A stretch of 64,000 nucleotides of DNA. Source: UBA987 sp002292105 (GTDB lineage Bacteria > Bacteroidota > Bacteroidia > NS11-12g > UBA9320). Location: positions 310,001 to 374,000 of the forward strand of contig OX044357.1 of NCBI GenBank assembly GCA_943846675.1. The letters are read 5' to 3'. Below are positions 1 through 9,038 of this stretch, piece after piece; within the stretch, counting starts at the first letter, position 1, and each line of letters starts with the position of its first letter. The translations under genes were made by a program, and so were the position numbers. The notes beneath the pieces were generated by a model. That model was not told where the DNA came from and did no database searches. It saw nothing but the letters and a program-made list of their open reading frames with translations.

Positions 1-413
1 GGGGCGCCATATGGAACTATAGCTTCATCAAAACCGTCAATTTCATCTTTATTGTCGTCTTCAATCTGTTGTCCATGACTTGAAAAGTGAAGCACCACGA
101 TATCCCCCTTTTTGCAGGATTTGGTTAGTGCTTGTATAGCATTTACGATACCTTGCTTTGTAGCAGCTTTGTTTTTGATTACGCTGATATTGTCGGATTT
201 AAAACCTTGCTTTTGTAGAGCTGTTCGAATTAACGGAATGTCGTTCACAGAACTGATGTCGCGCCACTCAGGAGAATCTTCCGGATAGTCGCCAATGGCT
301 ACAATTAAACCTCTTTTTGTTTGTGCTTGAACAGTTATAGAAACATGTAGAAGTAGAACGATTAGAAATGCGATGAGGCTGCATTTATGTCGAAGTTGAA
401 TTACGTTTTTCAT
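1..413 (-). CDS. Secreted caspase-fold (C14-like) protease, N-terminal part
   Basis: The gene starts at 413 and runs off the left edge, so only 137 residues are visible. Residues 1-31 look like a signal peptide ending in VQAQ. The following domain starts with GLIVAIGDYP and has the caspase/metacaspase layout: a block with WRDISSVNDIPLIRTAL (about residues 50-66), then the catalytic-histidine strand VVLHFSSHG with His113, then the acidic DEIDGFDEAIVP segment that normally leads toward the catalytic cysteine. The cysteine lies outside the window, so activity cannot be judged. In the family such proteins cleave after Arg/Lys or Asp and in Bacteroidota are often exported. The frame is open to the edge and no neighbour in the window suggests its target. 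Confidence 0.8.
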   Translation of the reverse strand, partial: MKNVIQLRHKCSLIAFLIVLLLHVSITVQAQTKRGLIVAIGDYPEDSPEWRDISSVNDIPLIRTALQKQGFKSDNISVIKNKAATKQGIVNAIQALTKSCKKGDIVVLHFSSHGQQIEDDNKDEIDGFDEAIVPYGA

Positions 414-617
414 ACCAATTGTCTTTAGAACTTACATATGAAAGCGACCAATATAGTAAACGGTTTAATGTAAGGTTACTGTCAAAGTAAGTGAAAATGA
501 CCTTCGAAAGCAATAGGGCATATGCCTTATAACGCTTGTAGTGACTTCATTTCGTTGACTGTCATGTTAAATTTCAGGCCCATATTTTAAAAACCTATAA
601 CAATAAAACGGATATTC

Positions 618-641
618 ATTAAGTCGAAAGGGAGACTTAAT
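618..641. promoter_or_regulatory. Hairpin upstream of the DksA/TraR-like gene
   Basis: ATTAAGTC (618-625) is repeated in inverted form as GACTTAAT (634-641) around an 8-base purine-rich loop GAAAGGGA. It lies 35 bases before the start at 677 in a 263-base divergent region between the caspase-like gene and the DksA/TraR-like gene. It could be an operator or a leader stem-loop; I see no T-tract that would make it a terminator. Nothing else is recognisable in 414-676. Confidence 0.35.
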
Positions 642-676
642 ATTGTATGAATTACCTTTAAAACGACAACCCATAC

Positions 677-1021
677 GTGTTAACCGCTTCTGAAATAGAC
701 AAGATTCGAGGAATAATAACCAGTCAATTGAACAAATTGGAACTGGATATTAAAGAGTATACTGAATTGACCAAACCCATTTCGCCGGAAAACGCAATAG
801 GTCGAATTAGTCGTATGGACGCGATTAATAATAAATCGGTTAATGAAGCAGCTTTAAGGAATTCTAAAAATCGACAGCAGCGCCTTAAGCGGACACTCGC
901 GGAACTAGACTCTTCGTCTTTTGGGTTATGTCGTCAATGCGGAAATGAAATTGAGTTGGAAAAATTACTTGTGATGCCTGATAGTGTTCGATGCGTCACC
1001 TGTATTAAAAGTGCGCGATAG
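677..1021 (+). CDS. DksA/TraR C4-type zinc-finger protein
   Basis: A 114-residue protein with a charged helical N-terminal part (residues 1-75, probably coiled coil) followed by a C4 zinc finger with cysteines 85, 88, 106 and 109 (LCRQC...RCVTC). This is the DksA/TraR architecture; family members bind the RNA polymerase secondary channel and tune initiation with ppGpp, while many short ones have no assigned role. The start is a GTG; no ATG gives the full helix. The stop TAG is followed directly by the GTG of the SprT-like gene, so the two are almost certainly co-transcribed. Which promoters it would act on cannot be read from the sequence. Confidence 0.75.
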   Translation: MLTASEIDKIRGIITSQLNKLELDIKEYTELTKPISPENAIGRISRMDAINNKSVNEAALRNSKNRQQRLKRTLAELDSSSFGLCRQCGNEIELEKLLVMPDSVRCVTCIKSAR

Positions 1022-1645
1022 GTGAATAAGAACATAAGCTTACTAGAAGAATACTTACCAACCGGAGTGGCACAAGACGTTTGGGAAAGGGTAGAGAAGG
1101 ATAATGTGCGCTTTAGGATAGCAAAACCAAGAAAAACGAAATTAGGAGACTACCGGCCACCATACGGTAAACATGGGCACAGAATCTCAGTAAACGCGGA
1201 TCTTAACCCCTATTCATTTCTAATTACCGTTTTACACGAGTTTGCTCACCTTGAAACTTGGAAAAAGTATAAACGCAATATCAAACCACATGGCCAAGAG
1301 TGGAAGGGCGCTTTTCAAGACATACTAAAACCATATGTGCAACGCTCAATATTTCCTCAGGAAGTTACAGATGCCTTAAACCAATATTTAGTTAACCCTT
1401 CTGCAAGCAGTTGTGTGGACATTTCACTAATGAGGGCTCTTGGGGCTTACGACAAAATCCCACAAGTATTTGTAGAAAGCTTGCCTGAAGGGGCGCATTT
1501 TAAATTGGCTAACGGATTGGTGTTTATTCGAGGCGAAAAACTGCGAAAAAGATACAGATGTAAATGCCTGACCAACGAGAAATGGTACTTTGTTTCGGCA
1601 ACAGCAAGCGCAATTCCAATTCCTGTGCAGCAACAGCTGTTTTGA
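1022..1645 (+). CDS. SprT-like zinc metalloprotease domain protein
   Basis: A 207-residue protein with the zinc-protease motif HEFAH (His72, Glu73, His76) followed by HGQEWK near residue 90, the third-ligand region of SprT/Spartan-like domains. SprT-domain proteins in eukaryotes cleave DNA-protein crosslinks; bacterial members are mostly uncharacterised. A C-terminal stretch with KYRCKC-like spacing may be a degenerate zinc ribbon. The GTG start sits immediately after the stop of the DksA/TraR-like gene, implying translational coupling. Its 3' end is followed 40 bases later by the papain-like gene. Family assignment is good; substrate is unknown. Confidence 0.75.
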   Translation: MNKNISLLEEYLPTGVAQDVWERVEKDNVRFRIAKPRKTKLGDYRPPYGKHGHRISVNADLNPYSFLITVLHEFAHLETWKKYKRNIKPHGQEWKGAFQDILKPYVQRSIFPQEVTDALNQYLVNPSASSCVDISLMRALGAYDKIPQVFVESLPEGAHFKLANGLVFIRGEKLRKRYRCKCLTNEKWYFVSATASAIPIPVQQQLF

Positions 1646-1685
1646 TAAATCAGTAAACGGGCTTTCTTTTGCGAAAAATCACTTT

Positions 1686-2795
1686 ATGAAACATATTCTG
1701 TTTATACCTTTCTTCTTTGTTGCTTTAGTTTCTTTTGGCCAAACACCTAGTTTGCCTGATGGCTTTGAAGTGCTGCAGATGTGCAACAATACATCGGTTA
1801 AAAGCCAGGATAGAACCGGAACTTGTTGGAGTTTCTCTGCAAGTTCGTTCTTGGAGTCTGAAGTTTTGAAGCAAACGGGTCAGGTTATAGACTTATCCGA
1901 AATGTACACGGTAAGAATGATCTACCTTGAAAAAGCAGATAAATACATTCGGTATCAAGGGGGATCCAACTTCAGTCAAGGAAGTTTAGGGCACGACGTA
2001 ATACGGGCTTACGACAAGTATGGTATGATGCCAGAATCTGCGTATTCTGGAAAAAACGGCGGTAAAATACACAACCACAGTGCTCTGGTTAAGGAGCTTA
2101 AAGCCTATTTGGATAGCACATTAAAAACACGACCAATAGAAGCGCATTGGAAGGAAGGGTTTACGAACATTCTAGATGAACATTTAGGAGCTATAAAGCC
2201 AGTTTTTGAATACAATGGCATGTCTTACAATCCGCAATCATTTGCCCAACAAGTGTTACAGTTGGAAATGGGTAAATACTATGGCTTTACATCTTTTTCG
2301 CACCACAAGTTCTACGACAAGTTTATTGTTGAGGTACCAGATAATTTCAGTAACGGAAAGTACAATAACGTGCCGCTAAATGAACTCATGGCTTTAATGG
2401 ATATGGCACTTGAGTCGGGATACACCATAGAGTGGGATGGCGACGTGAGCGAAACAGGATTTATGCGTAGAGGGGGTTATGCATTTAATACCAATGACAC
2501 CAATATTTTAAAACAGGCACCAAACGTAGCTTCAGAAGAACCGGCAAATCAATCTTTGAGACAAGCAGGCTTTGATAATCTGACTACAACAGACGATCAT
2601 TTAATGCATGTTGTAGGAAAGGCCAAATACTCAGACGGTAAAGTCTTTTACATCGTTAAAAATTCATGGAGTACGAAAGCCGGTTTTGATGGTTATTATT
2701 TGATGAGCGAGGCGTATATGAAAATGAAAACAGTCTCTATCATCGTGAACAAAAAGGCCGTGAAAAAGAAGCTTTTAAAGAAGCTTAACGACTAA
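1686..2795 (+). CDS. Secreted papain-like (C1) cysteine peptidase
   Basis: 369 residues. The ATG at 1686 is preferred to an upstream in-frame start at 1590 because it begins directly with a signal peptide (MKHILFIPFFFVALVSFGQ) and avoids overlapping the SprT-like gene. The mature part has the papain oxyanion Gln41 and nucleophile Cys47 in SQDRTGTCWSFSA, the catalytic His in DDHLMHVVG near residue 315, and the Asn motif KNSWS near 340. The layout resembles the bleomycin hydrolase/PepC (C1B) branch, which acts as an aminopeptidase, but this copy is exported to the periplasm or surface. All three catalytic elements are present, so it is probably active. No operon partner is evident. Confidence 0.85.
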   Translation: MKHILFIPFFFVALVSFGQTPSLPDGFEVLQMCNNTSVKSQDRTGTCWSFSASSFLESEVLKQTGQVIDLSEMYTVRMIYLEKADKYIRYQGGSNFSQGSLGHDVIRAYDKYGMMPESAYSGKNGGKIHNHSALVKELKAYLDSTLKTRPIEAHWKEGFTNILDEHLGAIKPVFEYNGMSYNPQSFAQQVLQLEMGKYYGFTSFSHHKFYDKFIVEVPDNFSNGKYNNVPLNELMALMDMALESGYTIEWDGDVSETGFMRRGGYAFNTNDTNILKQAPNVASEEPANQSLRQAGFDNLTTTDDHLMHVVGKAKYSDGKVFYIVKNSWSTKAGFDGYYLMSEAYMKMKTVSIIVNKKAVKKKLLKKLND

Positions 2796-2856
2796 AATTA
2801 AGTACATCGCTTGCGACATAGTTGAGGGCGGATAGCCCGCAATGCCGCCATTTTGT

Positions 2857-2864
2857 TACATTTG
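2857..2864 (+). promoter_or_regulatory. Candidate -7 element for mscL
   Basis: TACATTTG matches the Bacteroidota -7 consensus TAnnTTTG and lies 21 bases before the mscL ATG. A clear TTTG at the -33 position is not present, so confidence is moderate. Confidence 0.45.
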
Positions 2865-2885
2865 TGTAACTAAAAACAGAATAGT

Positions 2886-3287
2886 ATGTTAAAGGAATTT
2901 AAAAATTTTATCATGACTGGCAACGTAATTGACTTTGCTGTTGCAGTTATTATGGCAGGTGCTCTTGGTGCAGTAATCAATGGATTCGTATCGGATATCG
3001 CAATGCCTTTTGTTGGACATTTTGCTGGCGGAATGGATTTCGCGAGCTTAAAAGTTGTCTTAGATCCGGCCGTACCAGCATCTGAAGGTGTAGAGGCAGT
3101 AGCTGAAAACGCAATACTTTACGGTAAGTGGATTAACACAATCATTAATTTAATTATTGTTGGGTTTGTAATGTTTATGCTGATTAAGGCATACAACAAA
3201 ACGAAAAAACCAGTTGAAGCAGCAGCGCCAGCAGGACCGTCAGACAATGATTTATTATCAGAAATCCGAGATTTACTGAAGAAATAA
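2886..3287 (+). CDS. mscL: Large-conductance mechanosensitive channel MscL
   Basis: 133 residues, the normal MscL length. It opens with the family signature LKEFKNFIMTGNVIDFAVAVIMAGA (described in pieces: amphipathic N-terminal helix, then TM1), has a periplasmic loop at about residues 45-78, TM2 around 85-103 and a C-terminal charged helix ending in LLSEIRDLLKK. MscL forms a pentameric inner-membrane pore that opens under hypo-osmotic stress to release solutes. The gene has its own candidate promoter and is followed by a rho-independent terminator, so it is probably monocistronic. Confidence 0.95.
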   Translation: MLKEFKNFIMTGNVIDFAVAVIMAGALGAVINGFVSDIAMPFVGHFAGGMDFASLKVVLDPAVPASEGVEAVAENAILYGKWINTIINLIIVGFVMFMLIKAYNKTKKPVEAAAPAGPSDNDLLSEIRDLLKK

Positions 3288-3313
3288 TTTTTAACTAAAA
3301 TTACTAATGAATC

Positions 3314-3340
3314 AGCCCTGGTGAAAACTGGGGCTTTTTT
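3314..3340 (+). terminator. Rho-independent terminator after mscL
   Basis: An 8-bp stem (AGCCCTGG at 3314-3321 with CTGGGGCT at 3328-3335, two G-T wobbles), a six-base loop TGAAAA and a run of six T. Confidence 0.75.
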
Positions 3341-3389
3341 ATTTCCCATGCTTTAGAAACTAACTTCTATTATTGCTGTTGTACACGAT

Positions 3390-4586
3390 ATGAAAAATAA
3401 GTCGGCATTAGGCGTAATTTTTTTAACCACTTTCTTAGACTTACTCGGGTTTGGTTTGATTATTCCGATACTCCCAACGTTTGCAGAAGACCTGGGAGCA
3501 AGTGAGATGCAGATTGGATTTATTGCGGCAATTTATGCTTTAATGAATTTTTCATTTTCTCCGTTCTGGGGAAGAATGAGTGACAGACATGGTAGGAGAC
3601 CGATCATATTAATTAGCATATTGGTTACGGCAATAGCTTATTTAATCTTCTCACAAACGGAAACCTTATTGATTCTCATTATATCACGTGTTTTTTCGGG
3701 TATTGGGTCGGCGAATATTGGCGCCGCTCAGGCTTATATAGGAGACATATCAGAGCCCCAAGATAGGGCTAAAAGTATGGGAATATTAGGTGCGGCCTTC
3801 GGCCTAGGTTTTGTTTTTGGACCACCCATTGGTGGATTTTTAAAGGCAGATTTTGGAATTGAAATACTCGGTTTTGTTGTTGCTGGCCTATCTTTTATGA
3901 ATTTCATTGTTGCTTACTTTTTCTTGCCTGAATCACTCAAAGAGAAAAACAAGAATGCGAAACGAACGAACATCATCACGGGTATTATTTCACAGCTGAA
4001 AAAGCCTGAAATTAGTAAACTGTTTTTTATCAACCTGCTGTTTATTTCTGCATTCTCAATGATGCAGGTTACTGCTGTGTTGTTATGGAGTGACCATAGT
4101 TTCTTTGATGAAAAACAGATTGGTTTCGTTTTCATGTTTATCGGTACAAGCAGTGCTTTGGTTCAAGGCTTACTGGTTGGACCTATTGCAAAACGTTTTG
4201 GTGAGAAACAAATGCTAACGATTGGAATGACACTGCTGGCGATTGGGTTATTTGCAATGCCCTTTTTTCAAGCCGAGTTATTTATTCCTTGGGAGTTAAT
4301 AGCAATTGGTTTGATTGCATTGGCCAATGGATTTATAAATCCTGCATTGATGTCATTGATTACCAAAATGGCTAAACCTAACGAATTAGGTCAGTTAACA
4401 GGGTTATACCAGTCTTTTGGATCCATAGGTCGTGTATTGGGTCCAGCTGTGGGTGGGGCAATTTATGGCATTAGTTATTATTTGCCCTATATCATTGGGC
4501 CTATATTGTTGGTGGTTGGACTTGTGATTTCAAAGCGTGTCAAAATGCCGATTCCCAGTAATGCGGTTTCGAAAGAGACAACTTGA
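3390..4586 (+). CDS. MFS drug-exporter-like transporter (TetA/DHA1 type)
   Basis: 398 residues with about 12 predicted membrane segments. The N-terminus FLDLLGFGLIIPILP and the loop 2-3 motif A GRMSDRHGRRPIIL are typical of the DHA1/TetA branch of the major facilitator superfamily, proton-driven exporters of small molecules including tetracyclines. A second, weaker motif A-like loop (GPIAKRFGEKQML) separates the two halves. The start follows the mscL terminator by about 50 bases. There is no adjacent TetR-type repressor, and sequence alone cannot show that it exports an antibiotic; an efflux pump of unknown substrate is the safe call. Confidence 0.85.
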   Translation: MKNKSALGVIFLTTFLDLLGFGLIIPILPTFAEDLGASEMQIGFIAAIYALMNFSFSPFWGRMSDRHGRRPIILISILVTAIAYLIFSQTETLLILIISRVFSGIGSANIGAAQAYIGDISEPQDRAKSMGILGAAFGLGFVFGPPIGGFLKADFGIEILGFVVAGLSFMNFIVAYFFLPESLKEKNKNAKRTNIITGIISQLKKPEISKLFFINLLFISAFSMMQVTAVLLWSDHSFFDEKQIGFVFMFIGTSSALVQGLLVGPIAKRFGEKQMLTIGMTLLAIGLFAMPFFQAELFIPWELIAIGLIALANGFINPALMSLITKMAKPNELGQLTGLYQSFGSIGRVLGPAVGGAIYGISYYLPYIIGPILLVVGLVISKRVKMPIPSNAVSKETT

Positions 4587-4591
4587 TTCGA

Positions 4592-5314
4592 TTATAACTG
4601 TTGTAAAAAGTCTGGATCTTCTTCTAACCTATTACCAATCACAACCACATCTGCACCTGCATTCCATGCGGCATTAATTCCTTCCGTTGTACGAATTCCT
4701 CCACCTACTACGATGGGTTGATTGGTATTTGACCGAACAGCTTCAATCATAGTGGCTGGTATAGGATGTTTAGCTCCGCTTCCAGCGTCCATATATATAA
4801 TTTGAAGACCCAATTGCTCGCCGGCGAGAGCTGTTGTGGCTGCTAGACCTGGCTTGTTATGCGGTATGGGGGTTGTTCCAGAAATGTATGACACCGTGGT
4901 AGGTGCTCCTCCATCAATGAGTACATAACCTGTTGGGAGTATTTCAAGGTTGGACTGTTTTAATCGCAAGGCAGATTCCACATGTTTTCCAATTAAAAGT
5001 TCTGGGTTTCTTCCAGATATTAAGGAAAGCAATAAAATGGCGTCGGCTTCAGAAGATATCTGATCGGGGCTGCCAGGAAAAATCACGCAAGGAATCGCAC
5101 ATAACGACTTTACCGTTTTAATGGCATCGTGAATATTGCCCGAAGTGAGCACACTTCCACCAATAAAGAGAAGGTCAATTTTGGCAATATTATTAGGTTG
5201 TAATACGTTTTGAAGATGCTGCGAGCTGGCTTTATCAGGGTCAATAAGAACGGCAAGTAGTTTTTTACCATTTCTTTTACTGCTATTCATGAAAGCTGCA
5301 ATTTTTTCACCCAT
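4592..5314 (-). CDS. Geranylgeranylglyceryl-phosphate synthase family (PcrB/GGGPS)
   Basis: 240 residues from the Met at 5314; a longer frame reaches 5374 but the extra 20 residues are unlike the family. The TIM-barrel signatures are present: LLAVLIDPDK near the N-terminus (Mg/phosphate end of the pocket), LFIGGSVLTSG, FPGSPDQIS, the polyprenyl-pocket region, IYMDAGSGAKHPI and the phosphate-binding VVGGGIRTTEG...GADVVVIGN. Members join a polyprenyl diphosphate to sn-glycerol-1-phosphate, making an archaeal-type ether lipid precursor. Bacteroidota carry a group II version whose product role is little understood. Faces nrdJ across a 368-base divergent region containing a strong inverted repeat. 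Converges on the MFS gene with a 5-base gap. Confidence 0.88.
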   Translation of the reverse strand: MGEKIAAFMNSSKRNGKKLLAVLIDPDKASSQHLQNVLQPNNIAKIDLLFIGGSVLTSGNIHDAIKTVKSLCAIPCVIFPGSPDQISSEADAILLLSLISGRNPELLIGKHVESALRLKQSNLEILPTGYVLIDGGAPTTVSYISGTTPIPHNKPGLAATTALAGEQLGLQIIYMDAGSGAKHPIPATMIEAVRSNTNQPIVVGGGIRTTEGINAAWNAGADVVVIGNRLEEDPDFLQQL

Positions 5315-5409
5315 CTCGGCTACAAAGAAAGTAAAATAATTTCCAAGTGAGTTATTTTCAAATCGTTGAGGCAACAGTGAAATTTAACTAGTTAAAATTT
5401 TTATCAAAA

Positions 5410-5444
5410 CCAATGTGTCCAAAATTATTTTTGGACAGAATTGG
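5410..5444. repeat. Strong inverted repeat between the GGGPS gene and nrdJ
   Basis: TGTCCAAAA (5416-5424) and TTTTGGACA (5429-5437) form a perfect 9-bp inverted repeat with a 4-base centre; CCAAT (5410-5414) and ATTGG (5440-5444) extend it after a small internal loop. It lies in the divergent promoter region, about 100 bases from the GGGPS start and 240 from the nrdJ start, which fits an operator better than a terminator. Confidence 0.6.
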
Positions 5445-5596
5445 CTGCATTTTGTTGGCTCTCAGTTCGTTAGGTTTTATACATGAAATATGCACAAAAT
5501 GTTAAGTATTTGTTATCAACACGCACACGTCAGAATAACCGTACAATTTTTTTTGTATGTGGAAAAGTGAAATCAAGAAGTCATGTTTACTGAAAG

Positions 5597-5640
5597 TATT
5601 TTTGAGCAAAAACCCACTAAATATTTTTTCGAATTAGTGG
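5597..5640 (+). promoter_or_regulatory. Candidate nrdJ promoter box and 5' stem-loop
   Basis: TATTTTTG (5597-5604) fits the -7 consensus. Just downstream CCACTAA (5614-5620) and TTAGTGG (5634-5640) form a 7-bp inverted repeat with a 13-base centre, which would lie at the very 5' end of the transcript. I looked for a cobalamin riboswitch box in 5315-5682 and did not see one; NrdR-type paired boxes are also not evident. Confidence 0.4.
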
Positions 5641-5682
5641 AGAGAATATATCCCATTTGATTAATAAAGTAATGCGTAACGT

Positions 5683-8600
5683 ATGAGCCAAAAGAAGACA
5701 AATTTAAACAGCAATACAGGTCTAAAGTTCGACCGGTATTTTACAAAGAACGGCACCTCAGCCAACGAACTATTCGACTACGAAATTAGAAGTTCTGTTA
5801 TTCAAAATCCAGGTGGAGACACCGTTTTTAGAATGGATAATGTTGAAGTCCCTAAGCCTTGGTCGCAAGTTGCTACAGATATTTTAGCGCAGAAATATTT
5901 TAGGAAAGCGGGTGTACCACAAGAAGATGGAAGTCTTGGTTCTGAAAATTCAATCAAGCAAGTGTCACATCGATTGGCAGACTGTTGGAGAACATGGGGC
6001 GAACGACATAATTATTTCGCTTCTGAGGCAGACGCTCAGGTTTTTTACGATGAATTGGTTTACAGTATAACGGCTCAACATGCTGCACCAAATTCACCAC
6101 AATGGTTTAATACTGGTCTACACAATACGTATGATATCACCGGTAAACCACAAGGACATTACTTCTGTGATCCAGAAACAGGGAAACTAAAAAAATCGAC
6201 TTCAGCATATGAGCGTCCTCAGCCACATGCTTGTTTTATCTTATCTGTTAAAGATGATTTGGTAAACGACGGAGGCATCATGGACCTTTGGGTACGTGAG
6301 GCGCGTATATTTAAATATGGATCAGGAGTTGGAACAAACTTCTCGGCTATTAGAGGAGCAGGAGAAAAATTAAGCGGAGGCGGAACGTCGAGTGGTTTAA
6401 TGTCATTCCTAAAAATTGGTGACAGAGCTGCTGGTGCAATTAAATCTGGTGGAACAACACGACGCGCAGCTAAAATGGTGACATTGGATTTAGACCATCC
6501 AGAAATTATGTCATTCATTAACTGGAAGAAAGAAGAAGAAAAGAAAGTAGCGGCCTTAATTGATGGTGGTTATTCTTCGCATTATGAAGGCGATGCATAC
6601 CAAACCGTTTCAGGTCAAAACTCAAATAACTCAGTGCGTATTCCTAATAAGTTTTTTGAAGCTTTAAAGAATAATGAAAACTGGGATTTAATTGCACGTA
6701 GCAACGGCGAAGTAATGGATAGCATTCCTGCTGAAAAAATATGGGATGATATTTCATTTGCTGCTTGGGCCTGTGCAGATCCAGGCGTTCAATACGACAC
6801 GACAATCAATGAGTGGCACACTTGCCCTCAAGGAGGGCCAATTAACGCATCAAATCCATGTTCAGAATATATGTTCTTGGACAATACGGCGTGTAACTTG
6901 GCATCATTAAACCTAAGACACTTCTTTAATGAGTCATCATTAGAGTTTGACGTTGAAGGCATCAAATATGCATCTCGTCTTTGGACTACAGTGCTCGAGA
7001 TATCTGTATTAATGGCTCAATTCCCTTCTAAGGAAGTGGCAGAATTGTCTTACGCTTACAGAACACTTGGTTTGGGTTATGCAAACCTTGGATCTGTATT
7101 AATGTTAAGTGGCATTCCTTACGATAGCGAAAAAGCAACAGCGATTTGTGGTGCGATTACCGCGATATTAACTGGAACGGCTTATGCAACATCAGCAGAA
7201 ATGGCTGAACACCTTGGACCATTCAAAGAGTACGAGAAAAATAAAGAAGACATGTTGCGTGTAATGCGTAACCATAGATATGCGGCATATAATGCCTCTG
7301 ACTACGAAGGTTTAAGTGTACAACCAGTAGGAATTGACCCAAAACACTGTCCAGATTACTTATTGACTGCTGCTTGCGATCAATGGGATAAGGCAGTTAT
7401 GAAGGGCGAGAAGTTTGGATACAGAAACGCACAAACAACGGTAATTGCTCCAACAGGAACAATTGGGTTGGTGATGGATTGTGATACCACGGGAATTGAG
7501 CCAGATTTTGCTTTGGTGAAATTTAAAAAGTTAAGTGGCGGTGGTTACTTCAAAATTGTTAATCAGTCTGTTCCAGGCGCACTTAAAAACTTGGGATACA
7601 CGGAGTCGCAAATTGAAAGTATTGTAAACTACGCCAAAGGGCACGCTACGTTAAAAGGAGCGCCAGGTGTAAATCACAAGTCATTGACTGAGAAGGGTTT
7701 CAAAAAAGCAGACCTTACTGCGATTGAAGCTGGCTTGGCAAGTGCTTTTGAAATTAGTTTTGTGTTTAATCACTGGACCCTTGGTGAAGAAACCATGGAA
7801 CGCCTTGGTTTTGATAAAGAGACCTATGAAGGTGCAGACTTCAATTTATTGACTGCATTGGGATATTCACAGGAAGACATCAATAAAGCAAATGATTATG
7901 TATGTGGAACAATGACTGTTGAAGGAGCTCCACACTTAAAAGACGAAGACCTTCCAGTATTTGATTGCGCAAACAGATGTGGTAACATCGGCGAACGTTT
8001 TATCCACGCACACGGTCACATTCGTATGATGGGTGCTGCTCAACCATTTATTTCGGGGGCAATCTCAAAAACGATTAACCTACCAAACGAAGCAACACAA
8101 TCAGATATTAAGTCGTGTTACGAGTTAAGTTGGGAGTTAGGACTTAAAGCAAACGCTCTTTACAGAGATGGTTGTAAATTATCTCAGCCATTGAGTAATA
8201 AGTCAGACACCAAGAAAGAAGAAAAGGTTAAGGATAAAATTGAAGAAGTGTTGGCAGAAAAAGCAGAGCTTACACTTGACGAAATTACACCTGACATGGT
8301 ATTAGACGCGGCTCGTCGCATCATTGACGAGAGTAATGATACCATCTTCCAGATGCAGCTTTCAAACATTGTGGAACGCAAAAAACTTCCAAGTAAGCGA
8401 AGTGGATTTACTCAAAAAGCTAAGGTTGGTGGACAAACACTATTTATTAGAACTGGCGAGTATAGCGATGGACGTTTAGGTGAAATATTTGTTGACATGC
8501 ACAAAGAAGGAGCAACCTTTAGATCACTAATGAACTGCTTCTCTATCGCTGTCTCTATTGGTCTTCAATACGGTGTACCATTAAGAGAGTTTGTAGACAA

Positions 8601-8994
8601 ATTTACCTTTACGAAATTTGAGCCTGCAGGATATGTGGAAGGACACGACAACATTAAGAATGCCACATCAATCATTGATTTCATCTTTAGATTGTTAGGC
8701 TTCGAATACTTGAATCGAAATGACTTAGTACAAGTTCCACCGGTATCTGATACCGGTGATAATAACATACAAAGTGCAACACAGTCATCTACGATTGCAG
8801 TAACAAAAACAAAATCAGTTGTAACATCTGTTTCAGTTGAAGCAAAAGCAGCATCAAGCAATTCAGCATCTGACATGCATTTACAATCTATGCAAAGCGA
8901 TGCGCCAGCATGTAACGAATGCGGTCATTTGACAGTAAGAAGCGGTACATGTTACAAGTGCTTGAATTGTGGCAACTCATTGGGTTGCAGTTAA
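5683..8994 (+). CDS. nrdJ: Adenosylcobalamin-dependent ribonucleotide reductase (class II)
   Basis: 1103 residues. It makes deoxyribonucleotides from ribonucleotides using adenosylcobalamin to create the active-site thiyl radical, so it needs no oxygen and no separate beta subunit. Visible landmarks are PHACFILSV near residue 185, the substrate loop around GVGTNFS, NPCSEYMFLDNTACNLASLNL-type active-site region near 390 (given here only as its position and the NPCSEY motif), and APTGTIGLVMDCDTTGIEP (about 590). The last 30 residues are a cysteine-rich tail with CNEC...CYKCLNCG, the zinc/redox shuttle tail usual in this family. The long spacer before the tail (about residues 1010-1075, Ser/Thr/Val-rich) is low complexity. 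A strong terminator follows; single-gene unit. Confidence 0.95.
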   Translation: MSQKKTNLNSNTGLKFDRYFTKNGTSANELFDYEIRSSVIQNPGGDTVFRMDNVEVPKPWSQVATDILAQKYFRKAGVPQEDGSLGSENSIKQVSHRLADCWRTWGERHNYFASEADAQVFYDELVYSITAQHAAPNSPQWFNTGLHNTYDITGKPQGHYFCDPETGKLKKSTSAYERPQPHACFILSVKDDLVNDGGIMDLWVREARIFKYGSGVGTNFSAIRGAGEKLSGGGTSSGLMSFLKIGDRAAGAIKSGGTTRRAAKMVTLDLDHPEIMSFINWKKEEEKKVAALIDGGYSSHYEGDAYQTVSGQNSNNSVRIPNKFFEALKNNENWDLIARSNGEVMDSIPAEKIWDDISFAAWACADPGVQYDTTINEWHTCPQGGPINASNPCSEYMFLDNTACNLASLNLRHFFNESSLEFDVEGIKYASRLWTTVLEISVLMAQFPSKEVAELSYAYRTLGLGYANLGSVLMLSGIPYDSEKATAICGAITAILTGTAYATSAEMAEHLGPFKEYEKNKEDMLRVMRNHRYAAYNASDYEGLSVQPVGIDPKHCPDYLLTAACDQWDKAVMKGEKFGYRNAQTTVIAPTGTIGLVMDCDTTGIEPDFALVKFKKLSGGGYFKIVNQSVPGALKNLGYTESQIESIVNYAKGHATLKGAPGVNHKSLTEKGFKKADLTAIEAGLASAFEISFVFNHWTLGEETMERLGFDKETYEGADFNLLTALGYSQEDINKANDYVCGTMTVEGAPHLKDEDLPVFDCANRCGNIGERFIHAHGHIRMMGAAQPFISGAISKTINLPNEATQSDIKSCYELSWELGLKANALYRDGCKLSQPLSNKSDTKKEEKVKDKIEEVLAEKAELTLDEITPDMVLDAARRIIDESNDTIFQMQLSNIVERKKLPSKRSGFTQKAKVGGQTLFIRTGEYSDGRLGEIFVDMHKEGATFRSLMNCFSIAVSIGLQYGVPLREFVDKFTFTKFEPAGYVEGHDNIKNATSIIDFIFRLLGFEYLNRNDLVQVPPVSDTGDNNIQSATQSSTIAVTKTKSVVTSVSVEAKAASSNSASDMHLQSMQSDAPACNECGHLTVRSGTCYKCLNCGNSLGCS

Positions 8995-9038
8995 AAAATT
9001 TCAGAGATAATCTGATTTAGGTACGCATAAATAAATTG

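Noticed and set aside
5315..5682. Cobalamin riboswitch before nrdJ
   Set aside because: Expected for a B12-dependent enzyme in some bacteria, but no B12-box-like motif was seen.
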